NCBI RefSeq assembly: GCF_050624435.1
Contig: NC_134535.1
Span: 126,405,731 to 126,469,730, forward strand
DNA: 64,000 bases
DNA from: Tenrec ecaudatus
Taxonomy: Eukaryota; Chordata; Mammalia; Afrosoricida; Tenrecidae
Direction of reading: 5' to 3'
The translations under genes were made by a program, and so were the position numbers. The notes below the pieces were generated by a model. The model was given only the letters and a program-made list of their open reading frames with translations. It was not told the DNA's origin and made no database searches. Below are positions 1 through 11,700 of the stretch, in pieces. The first letter of the stretch is position 1. Every line of letters begins with the position of its first letter.

Positions 1-1535
1 CAAAGTGGGCATAGTAGGAGGGAGAGAGGCGTTGGGAAATAAGACTCGGAAGGTAGATTGTGGAGCCTGAGAAGCCAAAGAGAAAGGAGTCTGTACTGAG
101 CGGACGCGAGAGAACTGCTGGAGATCTTAGAATGGAGAATAACGTGGTTGAAATAGGCATACAGAATCGGTAGGGAAGCTAATGAGAAGGAACCCTGATC
201 TCCATAGAAAGTCAGAAAAACTCAGAGGCGTCGTGAGAGGGGAGAGTAAGGAGCTCACAGGAACTACGTGAGGAATACAGAGTTTGGGGGGAAGGTAGAT
301 TGTGTAAGCCCTTTCATAGCTACTCATGACAGAAACCTAGGAATCATCATCCTTTCACTTCCCATGTCCTCATCCTATCAGTACGACCGCCCAGTTCTGT
401 CTCAAACCCATCAGCGCTTCTCCATCACCATAGCCACCACCGTCTGTTTGGGGGACACCTGAGAAACCTCCTGACGGGTCTAATTCTGTTGTTGCCCCTC
501 CAGTCCATTCTCCACAAGCAGCCTGAGTGATCCATCCTGTGCCTCTCCTGCTCAGAACCCTTCAGGGGCTCCCATTCATGGCTGGTAAGCCCCTACCTGC
601 TGCTCCAGCCTCGACTCCAGCACCTTCCCAGCCCTTAGCCACATGGCCTTTCCGCTCCTCCTCGGCTGCGTCCATGCTGCGCTCACCCCTCCTCACCCCG
701 TTCCTCATCTGACCGGCTCCTGGCCTCGCAGGGCTTGGTTTACATGGTGACCTCCGCTGAGAAGGCTTTGCTGACTGAAATTTCATTCCAAGTATTATTT
801 CAATTTGTAATTAGTCAAGAAGGATTGCTACATCATTGAAACCCTTTTATTAAGCAAAAATAACAATCAGATAAAGCTACTGTGTCTCTACATAGCTCCC
901 CACCCCAGTCCTATGCCCTTCTATGTGTGCCACTTCAAGATGGCAGTTTGGGCATTCTCCGGGGACTCCAGTGGTTTCTCTGGAATGTTCTCAGAGTTTG
1001 CGGAACAAGAGGAAGTGTTGACGGGGAACGCTCAGGCCTGTGGGGTAAGGTTTCCCAGTGAAATGCTCCTAGGACAGCCCTTACTACCTCCAGAGAAGGA
1101 GCAGGTGTTATTTTCAATACCGAAAAAATTTCTCGGCCTGGTTTTCCTGGCCATTTTCTCACCAGTTGCAGTTCCAACTTTCTTCAGATGTCTTCGTCAT
1201 CAGCCTTTCTGATTATCCTGTGTCCTTTGAGAAAATCGGTCAAGACTTCCCCTTTCTAACCTTTCCCACCCCACCCCACCCCACCCCATCCCCGCCCCGG
1301 AAAGACAAACACAAGCAGTCGGCATAGCCTTCCGACATGACTTTTCCACCTTGAATTTATCTTTGAGGCCTTGCCAACCTTCCCATCTCAAAGCTCCGTC
1401 TGTGGGTCTGTAGGTCTATCTGTATGCGGCAGTAAAGATTCCGTGCTTTGGGAAGGTGTCCATTAACGTTTTGGTAAAAAATTTTATATTAAACCTCCCC
1501 TAAAAATCATTTTCTCGCCCATGACTTTTGTTTTG
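1..1535. other. Non-coding stretch, probable LPCAT3 first intron or upstream flank
   Basis: No exon recognised. About 485-725 resembles the 3' part of an old L2 LINE. A short (CCCCA)n run lies near 1266-1290. The rest is unassigned. Confidence 0.5.
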
Positions 1536-1736
1536 TTAACCTGCTTGTAGGTAATCCCGAGTGTGGCTCGGGGTAAATGTTAACTGTCAGAAGCAGTAAT
1601 CCCGAGCCACACTCGGGATTACACTGCAGAGAAGTCCCTTATCTGCTCCCTGGTCCAGGGGTGTCCTCCGCTGTGATCGCAGAACTACCTGACTTCCTCC
1701 TTCCAGTTCTGTTCTCTCCTGGCCGCATCTAAAAGA

Positions 1737-1770
<34 letters not shown>

Positions 1771-2170
1771 GAGGGTTACATTGTATCAAAGCAAATCACC
1801 TCCAGTGCCCTGCCTACCCTTTTACATTTGGAAAAATTTTTGCCTGGAAATTTTTGTCCGTGGCATTAAAAAAGTGTTAGCACAAAAGGAGTTTTAGACC
1901 CGAAAAGTGACAGTGACTTAGAATTACTCACAGAATTGAGCGATACATTGATTACATTACTGAAAAAAATTATACTTTATATTTATTATATTATAATTTA
2001 TAGTTTTGTTTTTTTTAATTTATCATACCTGGAATGTCTACTAGAGAGATTAAAATGAGTAATTTCTTAAGAACTACAAGCCTACAATATAAAACAACAG
2101 ATTTTATGCAAAACAATGTACTGCTTTATGTACAAAATTACTGACATAATTAGACCGCCAGGGAGGTTAA
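1536..2170. mobile_element. piggyBac-like non-autonomous DNA transposon
   Basis: Bounded by TTAA on both sides (1536-1539 and 2167-2170), with imperfect terminal repeats: TTAACCTGCTTGTAGGT on the left and the complement of TTAACCTCCCTGGCGGT on the right. Just inside the left end is a perfect 22-bp inverted repeat (1551-1572 with 1601-1622). TTAA targets and subterminal hairpins are typical of piggyBac MITEs. No transposase frame remains. It contains a (CA)n run at about 1739-1768. Confidence 0.6.
1739..1768. repeat. (CA)n microsatellite
   Basis: About 15 uninterrupted CA units inside the piggyBac-like element. Confidence 0.95.
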
Positions 2171-2825
2171 AGCACATAACAGTGTATCCAACAAGTGTGT
2201 TACTGAGAGAACTTGTCTGGAGCCATCCAGAGACATGACGAAACATGCTTGATGTAGATAAACCCAGGCAAGTATGAACTCCAACCCTGGTTTCAGCATA
2301 GTTTTATTTACTCTCATATGTGTATATTTGGCTCATAGTGTTCCAGAGTTTAACACAGTAGCTGGCTTATGGAATGGGCTCAATAAATATTTGTTCAGTA
2401 AGTAAATATAAGAATGAATGACTTGGCAGTGGATTAAATGGAGGATAAATAAGTAGTGTTTAAAACAACCTATATATTTAAAATAAAATTGTTCACATAT
2501 TTAAAAAAACAAGAAGTAGTGTTTAAAAAAAGAAGAAAGAAAGAAAGTTCAACTCCCTGGATAGCTGGGAAGAAATAGTTTCCAGCAAGCCTGAGAGGTC
2601 AGGAGGAAGGGCAATGATAGTCCGTGTCAGGGAATAGCCTAGGTCTGGGGTTGACTGTATGTCCCAGGGGTACCTCCAGGTGTCTTGCGAGCTGCAAAGC
2701 CTCGTGTTGAGGTCATGAGACAGGCTGGACTGAAAATACAATTTTATTCGTTTATATTGGGATCATAATGGAAACCAGAGAGAATGAAGTATCATGGAAA
2801 TGCTTATTCAGAGAGGAAAAATGGA
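2171..2825. other. Non-coding intronic stretch
   Basis: About 2350-2415 resembles the 3' end of an L2/MIR element (GGGCTCAATAAATATTTGTT-like). An (AAAG)-rich run is near 2525-2548. No exon seen. Confidence 0.5.
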
Positions 2826-2985
2826 AATCGACTATGAAGTCGATTCCAACTCAGAGTGAACCAATAGGACAGAGTAGAACTAGCCCTATGGGTTTCTTCA
2901 GAGACCTTTCTCCCAAGTGTCAAACTGCTGACCAGCAACTCAACAAGTGACCCAGCTTGCCGCCAGGGCTTCTGTTCCGAGAGGA
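2826..2985 (-). repeat. AfroSINE
   Basis: tRNA-derived SINE on the minus strand, recognised by the CGATTCCAACTC stretch and the closing GCCAGGGCTTC. Confidence 0.65.
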
Positions 2986-3069
2986 GAGCGCCTCATTCAT
3001 ATTGATGGAATATGCCAATATTGCGACCCCTTGTTAATAATAACAATCAAGCCTATTCCACTGAGGGCA

Positions 3070-3228
3070 TTCCGGCTGGTGTGACCCTGCCGGTGTCCTT
3101 GGGTTTCCAAGACTAACTCTGTATGGGAACAGACAGCCTTGCCTTTCTCCCTCAGAAGCTGGGGTTGAACTGCCAGTCTTCCAGTTAGCAGTTAAGCGCT
3201 TAGCTCACTGCGCACTAGACTTCTTTGG
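3070..3228 (-). repeat. AfroSINE
   Basis: Minus-strand copy with a readable tRNA-like head (AGCTAAGCGCTTAACTGCTAACTGGAAG on the minus strand, shortened here). It abuts the left end of the solo LTR. Confidence 0.7.
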
Positions 3229-3234
3229 TGATGA

Positions 3235-4505
3235 TGCCGTCCAGCTGCAGCAAGGTCCGGGGGTCCCTCAAGGTGGGTCACAGCATCGGCGAGTAGGAGA
3301 CAGAAACCACACGACTCAAAGGTTGCATGTGACTGTTCCAATTTTATTCATGCAAAGCGTCAACTTATATCTTCTTTTTCTTGGCTTAAAGCTTATGGCC
3401 TGAGGTCATTCATCAGGAAACTCTCAGGCCACAAGACCATGCCAAGTTACATAAATCACATCATGATTCTTGGTTAAAAATTGGTAAATCAGGATTGGGG
3501 AGGGAGAGGGCAAAATGAAAAAAAAAAAATTGGTAAATCGTGAAACTAAAACTGTCTCAACCACAAGGGTGATAAACATAAACCTTCTAACAATAACGGA
3601 GCACACTTCATCCAACTAGGGCGCATTGTTCTAACTATGAAATCAATAAAGCATTAATGCATTTCATTATCAAAAATTACCTAACAGGCTTTGGCTGTTC
3701 TGGCTGTTCTTTCTTAGGCTGTTCCTCTAGGGCTTTCATTTCTTGTTCTTTCTTTACCACTAAGTTCCCATAAATTAAACTCCCAAAAGTAAGTCTTTCT
3801 GAACCAAGGTATGAGTTGCCTCACTATAGGTAGCTTTGCTTCAGTGGACTTCAAACACCACGGGGCCCCTCCTCTTGCTAACCGTTCCATAAAACTTAAA
3901 CTACTAAAAGGAACTTGTACATCTTCTTTGTTAACCATTCTTAGGCCGTTCTTATTATAAGCCCCTGTATAAGCTAAATCAGGGTCAGGAGCTCTATTTC
4001 TCTTTGGGAGGGGGATACCATATTCTCCCCCCTGTGCAGTAACCCAATATAAGGAGGGGGGAAAGAAGAGGATGATAAACTTTTTTAGAGCCTCGCACAA
4101 AAACTCCAAAACGAGCCTCTGAGATTTCCATGGGTTTCGGTTGCAATAGCTCAGCCTGCTCAAGATCTAACATAAATTCCTTAAGGGGGGTTACTGGTTT
4201 CCAGTTTCTAGTGTTATTATACAATACACTTTGCACGCAGTCATGACATGGATCTTTCAAAGCCATAGGAAGGGGAGTAACCTCAACTTCTGGGGAATTT
4301 CCTCAGTTGACATCAGTTGTTTCCTAAAAGGGGAAGTGATCAAAGTTATCAGGAACCAGAGAGCAGCTGCAATGATCAATAATGATAAGAGGCCAATTAT
4401 TTCAAAGGATTCACGGAAGAGACTTTCCTTGGTGGAGCCTTCCTTGACTGCTCCTCCACCATGCGCTGACTTTGTCAAGGCCCATGGTTGGAAGTGGTCT
4501 CGGCA
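3235..4505 (-). mobile_element. Solo LTR of an MMTV-like (betaretroviral) endogenous retrovirus
   Basis: A 1271-bp unit starting TGCCGT and ending CGGCA on the plus strand, so TGCCG...CGGCA on both strands, the terminal form of MMTV-type LTRs. Length is close to the roughly 1.3 kb of MMTV. On the minus strand an AATAAA lies at 3348-3343, near the U5 end. The U3 part holds a decayed superantigen-like frame. No primer-binding site or polypurine tract adjoins either end, so this is read as a solo LTR. Flanking direct repeats are imperfect (both sides contain TGAT). Confidence 0.65.
3714..4478 (-). pseudogene. Decayed superantigen (Sag)-like frame in the LTR
   Basis: Three overlapping minus-strand frames line up in the order expected for the MMTV Sag protein, a type II membrane glycoprotein encoded in U3. 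The first (about 4478-4260) has an N-terminal hydrophobic segment (IIGLLSLLIIAAALWFLITL). The second (4266-3994) covers the middle. The third (4163-3714) has the best match to the conserved C-terminal half: YTGAYN at 3971-3954 and ERLARGGAPWC at 3887-3855, followed by an FWEF region. At least two frameshifts separate the parts, so no intact product is expected. As in MMTV, an ATGCCG straddles the LTR edge (4506-4501). The match was made from memory of the family, without alignment. Confidence 0.6.
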
Positions 4506-5189
4506 TTGATAGCTGAAATTGATTAAGTTTTGCTAAATACTAAACCTTGTCCTTAGTAATCAGCAAACAATACTCTACCTAAACTAACCAATCATCCATA
4601 AAAACAGTAGTTCTCTTGTACAGATGAGAAACTAGGTTATTTGTATATTAAGTAACTCACCTACTGTCAAACTTGACTTTAGATTTTCTGCCTCACACTA
4701 GAGTTCCTGCTCGTTGCTCCTTGGAGTTGGGAAAGGCAGATTGCAAAAGGCTCATGAGGCTGGAAAAGATTAATGCCTTCAATACCCTGTTATCTTTCAC
4801 CGTCATTTGGTTAAACCAAGATGTAATCAGCATGAGACCCCTCTCAGCTTCTCACAGCAGAACTGGCCAGGCGGAACAGACGGCCACCCCGCATAGCATG
4901 AGTGTTCTTCTCTAGCAGACTTCTTGGCCGTGACTGGCTTGGCTGTTAACTGATTGAAAATTGCAGTTCGAGGTAGCGTGTCATCCCTCAGCGGTTCAGA
5001 ATCAGCATCGTTAACGTTAGCGAGGAATAAACCTATCCTGGAAAAAGTATAGCCAGAATGCTCCTTACTATTGAAAACCGGGATGGGGAGACTTTGGCTC
5101 AGGTGCTTTGGACAAGTTATCAGGAAGGACTAGTCTTGAGAGAAGGACATGCTTGCTAAAGTCGAAGGTCATAGGGAAAACAGAACCTT
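4506..5189. other. Non-coding intronic stretch
   Basis: No exon, RNA gene or clear repeat recognised. Confidence 0.4.
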
Positions 5190-5390
5190 CAGTGGTGTAC
5201 GGGGTTATATGTTGGGCTACTGACCACAAGGTTGGCAGTTCAAACCCACCAGCAGCTCTGCAGGGGAAAGACAAGGTTTTCTACTCCTGTATAGAGTTAC
5301 AGTCTGGGAAATCCACAGGCAGAGTTCTTCCCTGTCCCTCAGGGTCTCTGTGAGTCAGAACTGACTTATGGCAGTGAGTTTTTCAGCAAG
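5190..5390 (+). repeat. AfroSINE
   Basis: Near full-length copy: GGGCTACTGACCACAAGG head, CAGTTCAAACCCACCAG box, then the CGGAAACCCACAGG-like body and a GAGTCAGAACTGAC end. Confidence 0.85.
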
Positions 5391-5615
5391 TTGGGTTAGC
5401 ACAGTGGCTGCAACGGTGGGCTCAGACGAAGCAAAGATTGGGTGTGTTTCATCGTGTTATACACAAGAACACTTTAAGTCAAAGCTGACTTGTGCACACC
5501 TATTAACAACAACGTCCGTCCGCAAGGTTGGAGACCTTTTAAATCAAAAGAAGTTCTGTAGTGAATACCCTTTGGACCAAAGTCATGCCTGGCCTTCAGA
5601 ACGAAATCCATTATT

Positions 5616-6240
5616 TGTCAGGGGAATCCAGCCCCTAACACATCATTATGGGTCCGGTAGGCGTAATTGTACAGCAATAATAAGTAAAGATCATAGTAAA
5701 GTTACAGAGAGCATGAGAGATAGAAGTATTGAAATAAATGGGAGTCAGACCCGATTCATGGTAGCATGCTCACCTCAGCCCCGCTGATGGTCCACGTGGA
5801 GGGAGAGAGAGTTTAATGGTAGCCCCGGCCCCTTTTATATTCTCTGGGGACGTGCAAGCCCCCTAATTACAGGTGAGGACATACGTCACAGGAAGGGGCT
5901 GTACAATAGGCAATACAGTAATGGGAAGGGGTGGTCTAGGGACATACACGCAATAGGAAGGGGAGGGATTGGGGTTATACATGTGACAAGTTGGGCAGAT
6001 CCTAGGTTCAGGATGGCGGCCTAACTTTGACCTATTCCCTAGATCTCCATAGGAACCATTATCAGTAGGGTATGAATGCTTGGTCTCAGGCCTCAAGGAG
6101 GAATAATTTATTGTCCCCAGTAGCAGGGAGTGAGGCCTGCCATATAGTCTGGTTGACTAACTGCCCTAGAGGCCTACTCTGTAGTCTGGTGACTGACTAC
6201 CCTGGGGAGGATGTCTGTAAGCGTTTGACCTCTCCCCACA
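5616..6240 (-). mobile_element. Solo LTR, family A copy 1
   Basis: A 625-bp unit TGTCAG...CCCACA flanked by a perfect ATTATT duplication (5610-5615 and 6241-6246). It is clearly homologous to 7875-8475 and, more weakly, to 37016-37530. A 6-bp target duplication and an AATATAAAAG box on the minus strand suggest a class II (betaretroviral-type) LTR read leftward. Orientation is tentative. Confidence 0.75.
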
Positions 6241-6246
6241 ATTATT

Positions 6247-7329
6247 CAGTACACAAAGCTTCCTTCGGGAGGTGTTGAAATCACAATATAAAGAGGCCAA
6301 AGCTAAGCCAGATGGAAATTGGACAGCATTACTAGACAAAGGAGACCTGCTGAAATTAAAGAAAATAAAACAAGTCCAATGCCATTGAGTAGATTCTGGC
6401 TTATAAACTTACCCAAACATTGTTACTATAAATTAAGGGGATTGTCCTAAATTCAGAACCACAAATTTCATCTTCATCTAAAGCAGCAACTCATTGGGAT
6501 TTTCTTTTGAATTTTTTTTGCAACTCCATTTTCTCACACACCCCCTCACCAACACCCCCCAGTGTGGCCCACTGCACAGGCCTTCATAATTTGGATGACA
6601 GTATGCACAGACACACACCTTTGCAGAGGGTGTGCACATTAGGGCCCGTGAGAGTAGCTGTACCAGCTAGCTTACCAAAAACTACCTCCCCACTGACAAT
6701 GGAGCAAGTGTGGGCAGCCAAGGGTGCCCGCTGGAGATGTGCAGTCCAGCGGCCTTTCCAGATGGCATCTGGTCTTCAGGAAGGAAATGGCACTTCACTT
6801 GGGCCTTGACAGGGCCGATAAGGTTCTAGTCAGGTTGAGACCAAAGGGGAGGGAAAGAGAGTGGAAAGGTGCAATGTTTGCAGAGACCCATAAGCCTTGG
6901 CTCGGCTGGAAACTTTCACCATAGCCTAGGCCTGGTTACTAAACTTCAGCCCTCCATTGCCTCATATGCACACAAGCCAGTTTTACAAAAGAATTGAGGT
7001 TAAGAGTTAAGCGATGTATCTGATGGGTCATAGAGGAGCCCTGGGTAAGGTAGTGGGTTCAGCGTTGGCAGGAGAAAGGTGGAGGCTGTCTGCTCCCATG
7101 AAGATTTTACAGCCTCAGAAACCCTACAAAGCAATCCTTTTTTGTCCTGTAGGATCTTTTTAAGGAAGAAAGATGGGGTTTCCTACTTCATTAAAGAGTC
7201 ACAGAATCAGCAGTGACTCAATAGCAGTGAGAGAGAGGAGTTAACAATGGTAGTCGGCGTAATTTTAAAACAAACAGCCATATTTTGAAGCAATGCAATT
7301 TTAAATGGCATCTGAAGGTAATTTTAAAA
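6247..7329. other. Non-coding intronic stretch
   Basis: No gene or clear repeat recognised between two LTR copies of the same family. There is no gag/pol/env-like frame, so the two LTRs do not bound a provirus. Confidence 0.5.
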
Positions 7330-7530
7330 AATCCAAACTCACTGCCATCGTCAGTTCTGACTCATAGCGGGATAAGACAGCGTAGAACAGCCTCTGAATT
7401 TCCCAGACTGTAACTCTTTCCAGGAGTAGAAAGCCTTATCTTTCTCCCAAGGAGCTGGCTGGTGGTTTGAACTGCTGAACTTGCAGTTAGCAGCCTAATA
7501 CATTACCACTGTACCCCCAAAGCTCCCAAA
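7330..7530 (-). repeat. AfroSINE
   Basis: Minus-strand copy, with CAGTTCTGACTCATAGCG, TTTCTCCCAAGGAGC and GGTTTGAACTGC in order. Confidence 0.8.
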
Positions 7531-7874
7531 GGTACTATAGTCCTCAAAATCTTCGCTGTTTCTGGAGGTCTACTGATGCGTTTGGGTGAGAGTGCACACT
7601 GCCCATTGCTCTTTACTGGAAGCAGAGACACTGTAAACACACAATGAAGCCTGGCCCCGTCATTTTCTTCAGTGTTGTGCTTTCCCTTTCCTCTCAATAA
7701 GTATTCAGTGTTTTCCAAGGATTTGGGGCTGACTTGCTTACAGTGGCTCTCAAATTATGGTCTTGGGTCCAGCAGCAGCAGAAGCAGCATTTCTTAGAAA
7801 CTCGTCAGAAAGGCAGATGTTTGGATCTACACCAGACCCAGTGCATGAGAAACTTTGAGGTTAAGGCCCAGTAG

Positions 7875-8475
7875 TGCCAGGGGAAGCCAGCCCCTAGCAC
7901 ATCATTATGGGTCCGGTAGGTGCAATTGTACAGCGATAATAAGTAAAGATCTTAGTAAAGTTATAGAGAGCATGAGAGATAGAAGAGATTGAAATAAATG
8001 GAGTCAGACACAATTTATGGTAGCATGCTCACCTCAGCCCCGCTTGGTGGTCCACGTGGAGGGGGAGAGAGATTTAATGCTAGCCCAGGTCTTTCATATT
8101 CTCTGGGGACATGCAAGCCCCCTAATTACAGGTGAGGACATACGTCACAGGAAGGGGTTGTGCTATAGGTAATGCAGTATTGGAAGGGGTTGATCTAGGG
8201 GTATCCACGTAATAGGAAGAGGAGGGATTGGGGGTATACATGTGGCCAGATGGCAGACCCTAGCTACAGGATGGCAGCTGGATCTCCTTAAGAACCATTA
8301 GTGAAGTGTAAACCCCACCTACAGGAACCAAGCTAATGGTTGCAAGCTTCAGGGAGAAATAATCCATTGTCCCCAGCAGCAGGGAGCAGGCCCACCCCTG
8401 TGGTGTAGGGAGACAGCAGTCTGGCGGGGACTGCCTCCAGGGAAGATGTCTGTGAGCATCGGACCTCCCCCCACA
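7875..8475 (-). mobile_element. Solo LTR, family A copy 2
   Basis: A 601-bp unit TGCCAG...CCCACA with GTAG on both flanks (7871-7874 and 8476-8479; up to 6 bp if CA is counted). It shares long near-identical blocks with copy 1 (for example CATTATGGGTCCGGTAGG and TGGTCCACGTGGAGGG). Confidence 0.75.
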
Positions 8476-8744
8476 GTAGCCTATGTTTTACTGAGTCCTC
8501 CAAGCTACCATGATAAGTATACTATCTTCGGGTATCTGTGTTAGAAGTCCTGATGTTCTGATAATACCTTCAATTTATTAAAATGTTACCGTAGCCTACA
8601 ATCTTTGGCATGAACAAACCACTCTCGGATTCTGTATACCTGAATTTTCCCCAAATGCTGACTCCTCGTTATTCTTTATATTATTACTATTAAACCATAT
8701 GATTTGTGTCATGAAAATGGTGTTACAGCACCATCATCTTTATT

Positions 8745-8925
8745 AGTACGTCTGGTGATTTTGTGGTTACAGATTGGGTTCTGATCCGCATGGCTGGCAG
8801 TTGGAAACCACCAGCAGCTCCTCTGGAGAAAGACTGGGTTTTCCACTCCCATAAATAGTTACAGTCTCTGAAACCTACAGGGAGTTGCTTTGAATCAGCC
8901 TTGATTCATTGGCAGTGAGTTTGGT
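8745..8925 (+). repeat. AfroSINE
   Basis: Plus-strand copy, diverged: CAGTTGGAAACCACCAGCAG and TGATTCATTGGCAGTGAG ends. Confidence 0.75.
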
Positions 8926-9189
8926 TTTTGTTTGTTCTATCATTACTTTCATACTACCATTATTACCTACACTATCTCTGCTTGATCGTTTTTATGCAAA
9001 AAATTAAATATAAGGGACTGTTTGGGTTGTTGATTTGTAAGGTTGCTGAACTAATAATTATATCCTTTTTCTGTGTAGCAAAACTCCTTAAATATAGCCT
9101 TCTCTTCATTGATCTTTTTACATTTCTTAGTACAGTTAATAAATTGTGATTAATAGCTTTAATAAAAATTAAATACCCTTGTCTATCTA

Positions 9190-10560
9190 TATAAGATAAG
9201 CAAGATAAACAGTCCCCGAGGAGGAGAAAACAATGGGACCAACTATTCCCAGGAGAGGCAGTGTTGGGGGAAAGGAGGGGGAAGCCAATAAACCCAGGGA
9301 CAAGGGATCAACAAGAGATCTAAACTTGATGGTGAGGAGGATATAGAATGCCTGGTGGGGTTTGATCAAGTACAGTGTTGCCGAGAGGAATTACTGAGAG
9401 CCGAATGGAGGTGAACATGATAGTGGGACAGGAGGAAAGTAAAAGGAAATAGAGGAAAGAACTAGGAGGCAAAAGACATTTATAGTGGTGTAAATGTAGA
9501 CATGTATATATGTAAATATATTAATGTAATGAGAAGGGTATAGGTTTGTGTACATATATTTTATATGATAAGGATTAAGGTAGCAGATGGTCATTGGACC
9601 TCTACTCAAGTACTCCCTGAGCACAAGAATACTTTGTTCTAATAACCTGGCATTCTGTGACACTCACCTTCCTGACACGATTGCTGAAGACAAAATGGGT
9701 GCATAAGCAAATGTGGTAAAGAAAGCTGATGGTACTCAACTATTACAAGATATAGTGTCTGGGGTCTCAAAGGCTTGAAGTTAAACAAGCAGCCATCTAG
9801 AGGTAAACAACAAAGCCCACATGGAAGACGCACATCAGCCTGTGTGATTACAAGGTGTTGACAGGATCAGGTATCAAGCATCAGAAGACCCAAAACAAAC
9901 AGAAACATATTGCTGAGAATGAGGCCGGGCCAGAGCAGAGACCCAAAACCCATCTGAAGAGAATGGGACATCTCCTCACAGAAGGGTCACAAGGAAGGAT
10001 TGAGCCAACCAGGGTGCTGTATCATACTGACAAAACATTCTTCTAATTCTTTAATGCTTCCTTCTCTCCTCTTCCCCCAACCCTGTCATGGGCTATCACG
10101 CTCCCAGGTCTACCTTACAAATCCGGCTAGACCAGAGCATGTTCATTAGTTCAAGTAAGAGCTCTGGACACACAGAATCCTGGACAGATAAACCTCTCAG
10201 GAATAATAATGGGAGTAGTGATACCATGAGAGTAGAGGGAAGGTGGGGGGAGAAAGGGGGCACCAATCCCAATGATTGACATATCACCCCCACCCCCCAC
10301 AAAGGGGACAAACAACAGAAATGTAGGTGAAGGGAGACAGCAGTCAGTGTAAGACATGAAAATAATAATTTATAATTTTTCAAGGGGTCACGAGGGTGGG
10401 TGAGGGTTGTAAGGGGAAAAAGAGGAGCTGATACCAAGGGCTCAAGTAGAAAGAAAAGGTTTTGGAAATGATGATGGCAACATATATACAAATGTGCTTG
10501 ATACAATTGATGTATGGATTGTTGTAAGAGCCCCCAATAAAATGATAACTGAAAGAAAAA
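9190..10560 (+). mobile_element. LINE 3' module, long copy
   Basis: The longest example of a recurrent unit. Blocks shared with 23560-24810 include CTAGGAGGCAAAAG, AACCTGGCATTCTGTGA and GCCCACATGGAAG. It ends GCCCCCAATAAAATGAT plus an A-rich tail. The many 5'-truncated copies, A-rich tails and one 5' inversion indicate target-primed reverse transcription, so a LINE 3'UTR (probably a tenrec L1) is the best reading. No reverse-transcriptase frame lies within it. Confidence 0.7.
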
Positions 10561-10764
10561 AAATTAGGTACCCTAGTTACAACTGACAGAAAAAGCTGTT
10601 CTAATATCAAGACAAACTGTCCTCCTTTAGCATAGTATTTTTAAGGTAGGGGTATGTCAAAAAGAGTTGTGTGTGTACATTTTCCCAGCAATTGCTGAAG
10701 TCAAGGACCGGGAGATTTAGGGTTCACTTGGAGTTCTCATGGTAAGACAATAATACCTTCCTGT

Positions 10765-10945
10765 CAACCCATGGCCATGAAGCCCATTCCTACTCACAGT
10801 GACCCTGTCTATGGTTACTGACACTATAAATGTGTAGGGGAGCAGGCAGCCTCCTCTCCCTCCCATAGAGCCACTGGTGGGTTTTGAACTGCCACCTCGA
10901 GTTTAGCAGCCTGATACCTGATCCTTACCACCAACATTGCTCCTT
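10765..10945 (-). repeat. AfroSINE
   Basis: Minus-strand copy with a GTGGGTTTTGAACTGCC box. Confidence 0.7.
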
Positions 10946-11309
10946 AATAGCTTCTTCAAAATCTACTTAAAATTGGTATAACCAAAGGGTGCCACATTGC
11001 CTCTTTATTTCTACCTGTCTTCCAAACAAGAGGGAGGATAAGACACATTTAACAAAAAAAAAAGTTTCTGGGTAAGAATTTACTTTTGGCTTAAAATGAA
11101 CTAACTTCTTTTTTGAGCTTAGTTCCTCTCTGTTCAAGCATTGGCTTTGATGATAAAATTAAATACATGAAACTGAACAACTCACGTTCTCTGTAAGAGT
11201 TATGTATACAATAATCATTAGTTATAAAGGTTTCTGACCCAAATATCATTGCTTTGTAACTGAAAGGACAGTTACTCAGAAAGCAGGTAGAAGATGAGGT
11301 CAAAATTAT

Positions 11310-11700
11310 TAAACCTGATAAACTCCTCCGGACCAATATTGAGAGTAACGATACCAGGAGGGGAAAGGAAAGGTGGGGGGAGAAAGGGGAAACTGATCTC
11401 AATGATCTATCTATATTCCCCTCCCAGGGAGCCAGACAACAGAAAAGTGGGTGAAGGGAGACATCGGACAGTGTAAGACAGAAAAAAAAATAATTTATCA
11501 ATTATCAAGGATGTGTGAGGGAAAGAGGGGGAGGAGGGAAATGAGCTGATAGCAAGGGCTCAAGTAGAAAGAAAATGTTTTGGAAATGATGATGGCAACA
11601 AATGTACAAATGGGCTTGATACAATGGATGTATGTATGGATTGTGATAAGAGTTGTACAAGCCCCCAATAAAATGATTAAAAAATAAATTTTGAAAAAAA
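11310..11700 (+). mobile_element. LINE 3' module, truncated copy
   Basis: Same family as 9190-10560: GGCTCAAGTAGAAAGAAAA, GATGGCAACAAATGTAC and GCCCCCAATAAAATGATT with an A-rich tail. Confidence 0.8.

Noticed and set aside
5368-5787. 139-codon plus-strand frame
   Set aside because: It spans a SINE end and the start of an LTR; no coherent protein.
5616-8475. Complete provirus between the two family A LTRs
   Set aside because: Different flanking duplications and no gag, pol or env-like sequence between them.
10096-11501. Two similar 136-codon minus-strand frames
   Set aside because: They are antisense readings of two copies of the same LINE 3' module; their likeness comes from the repeat.
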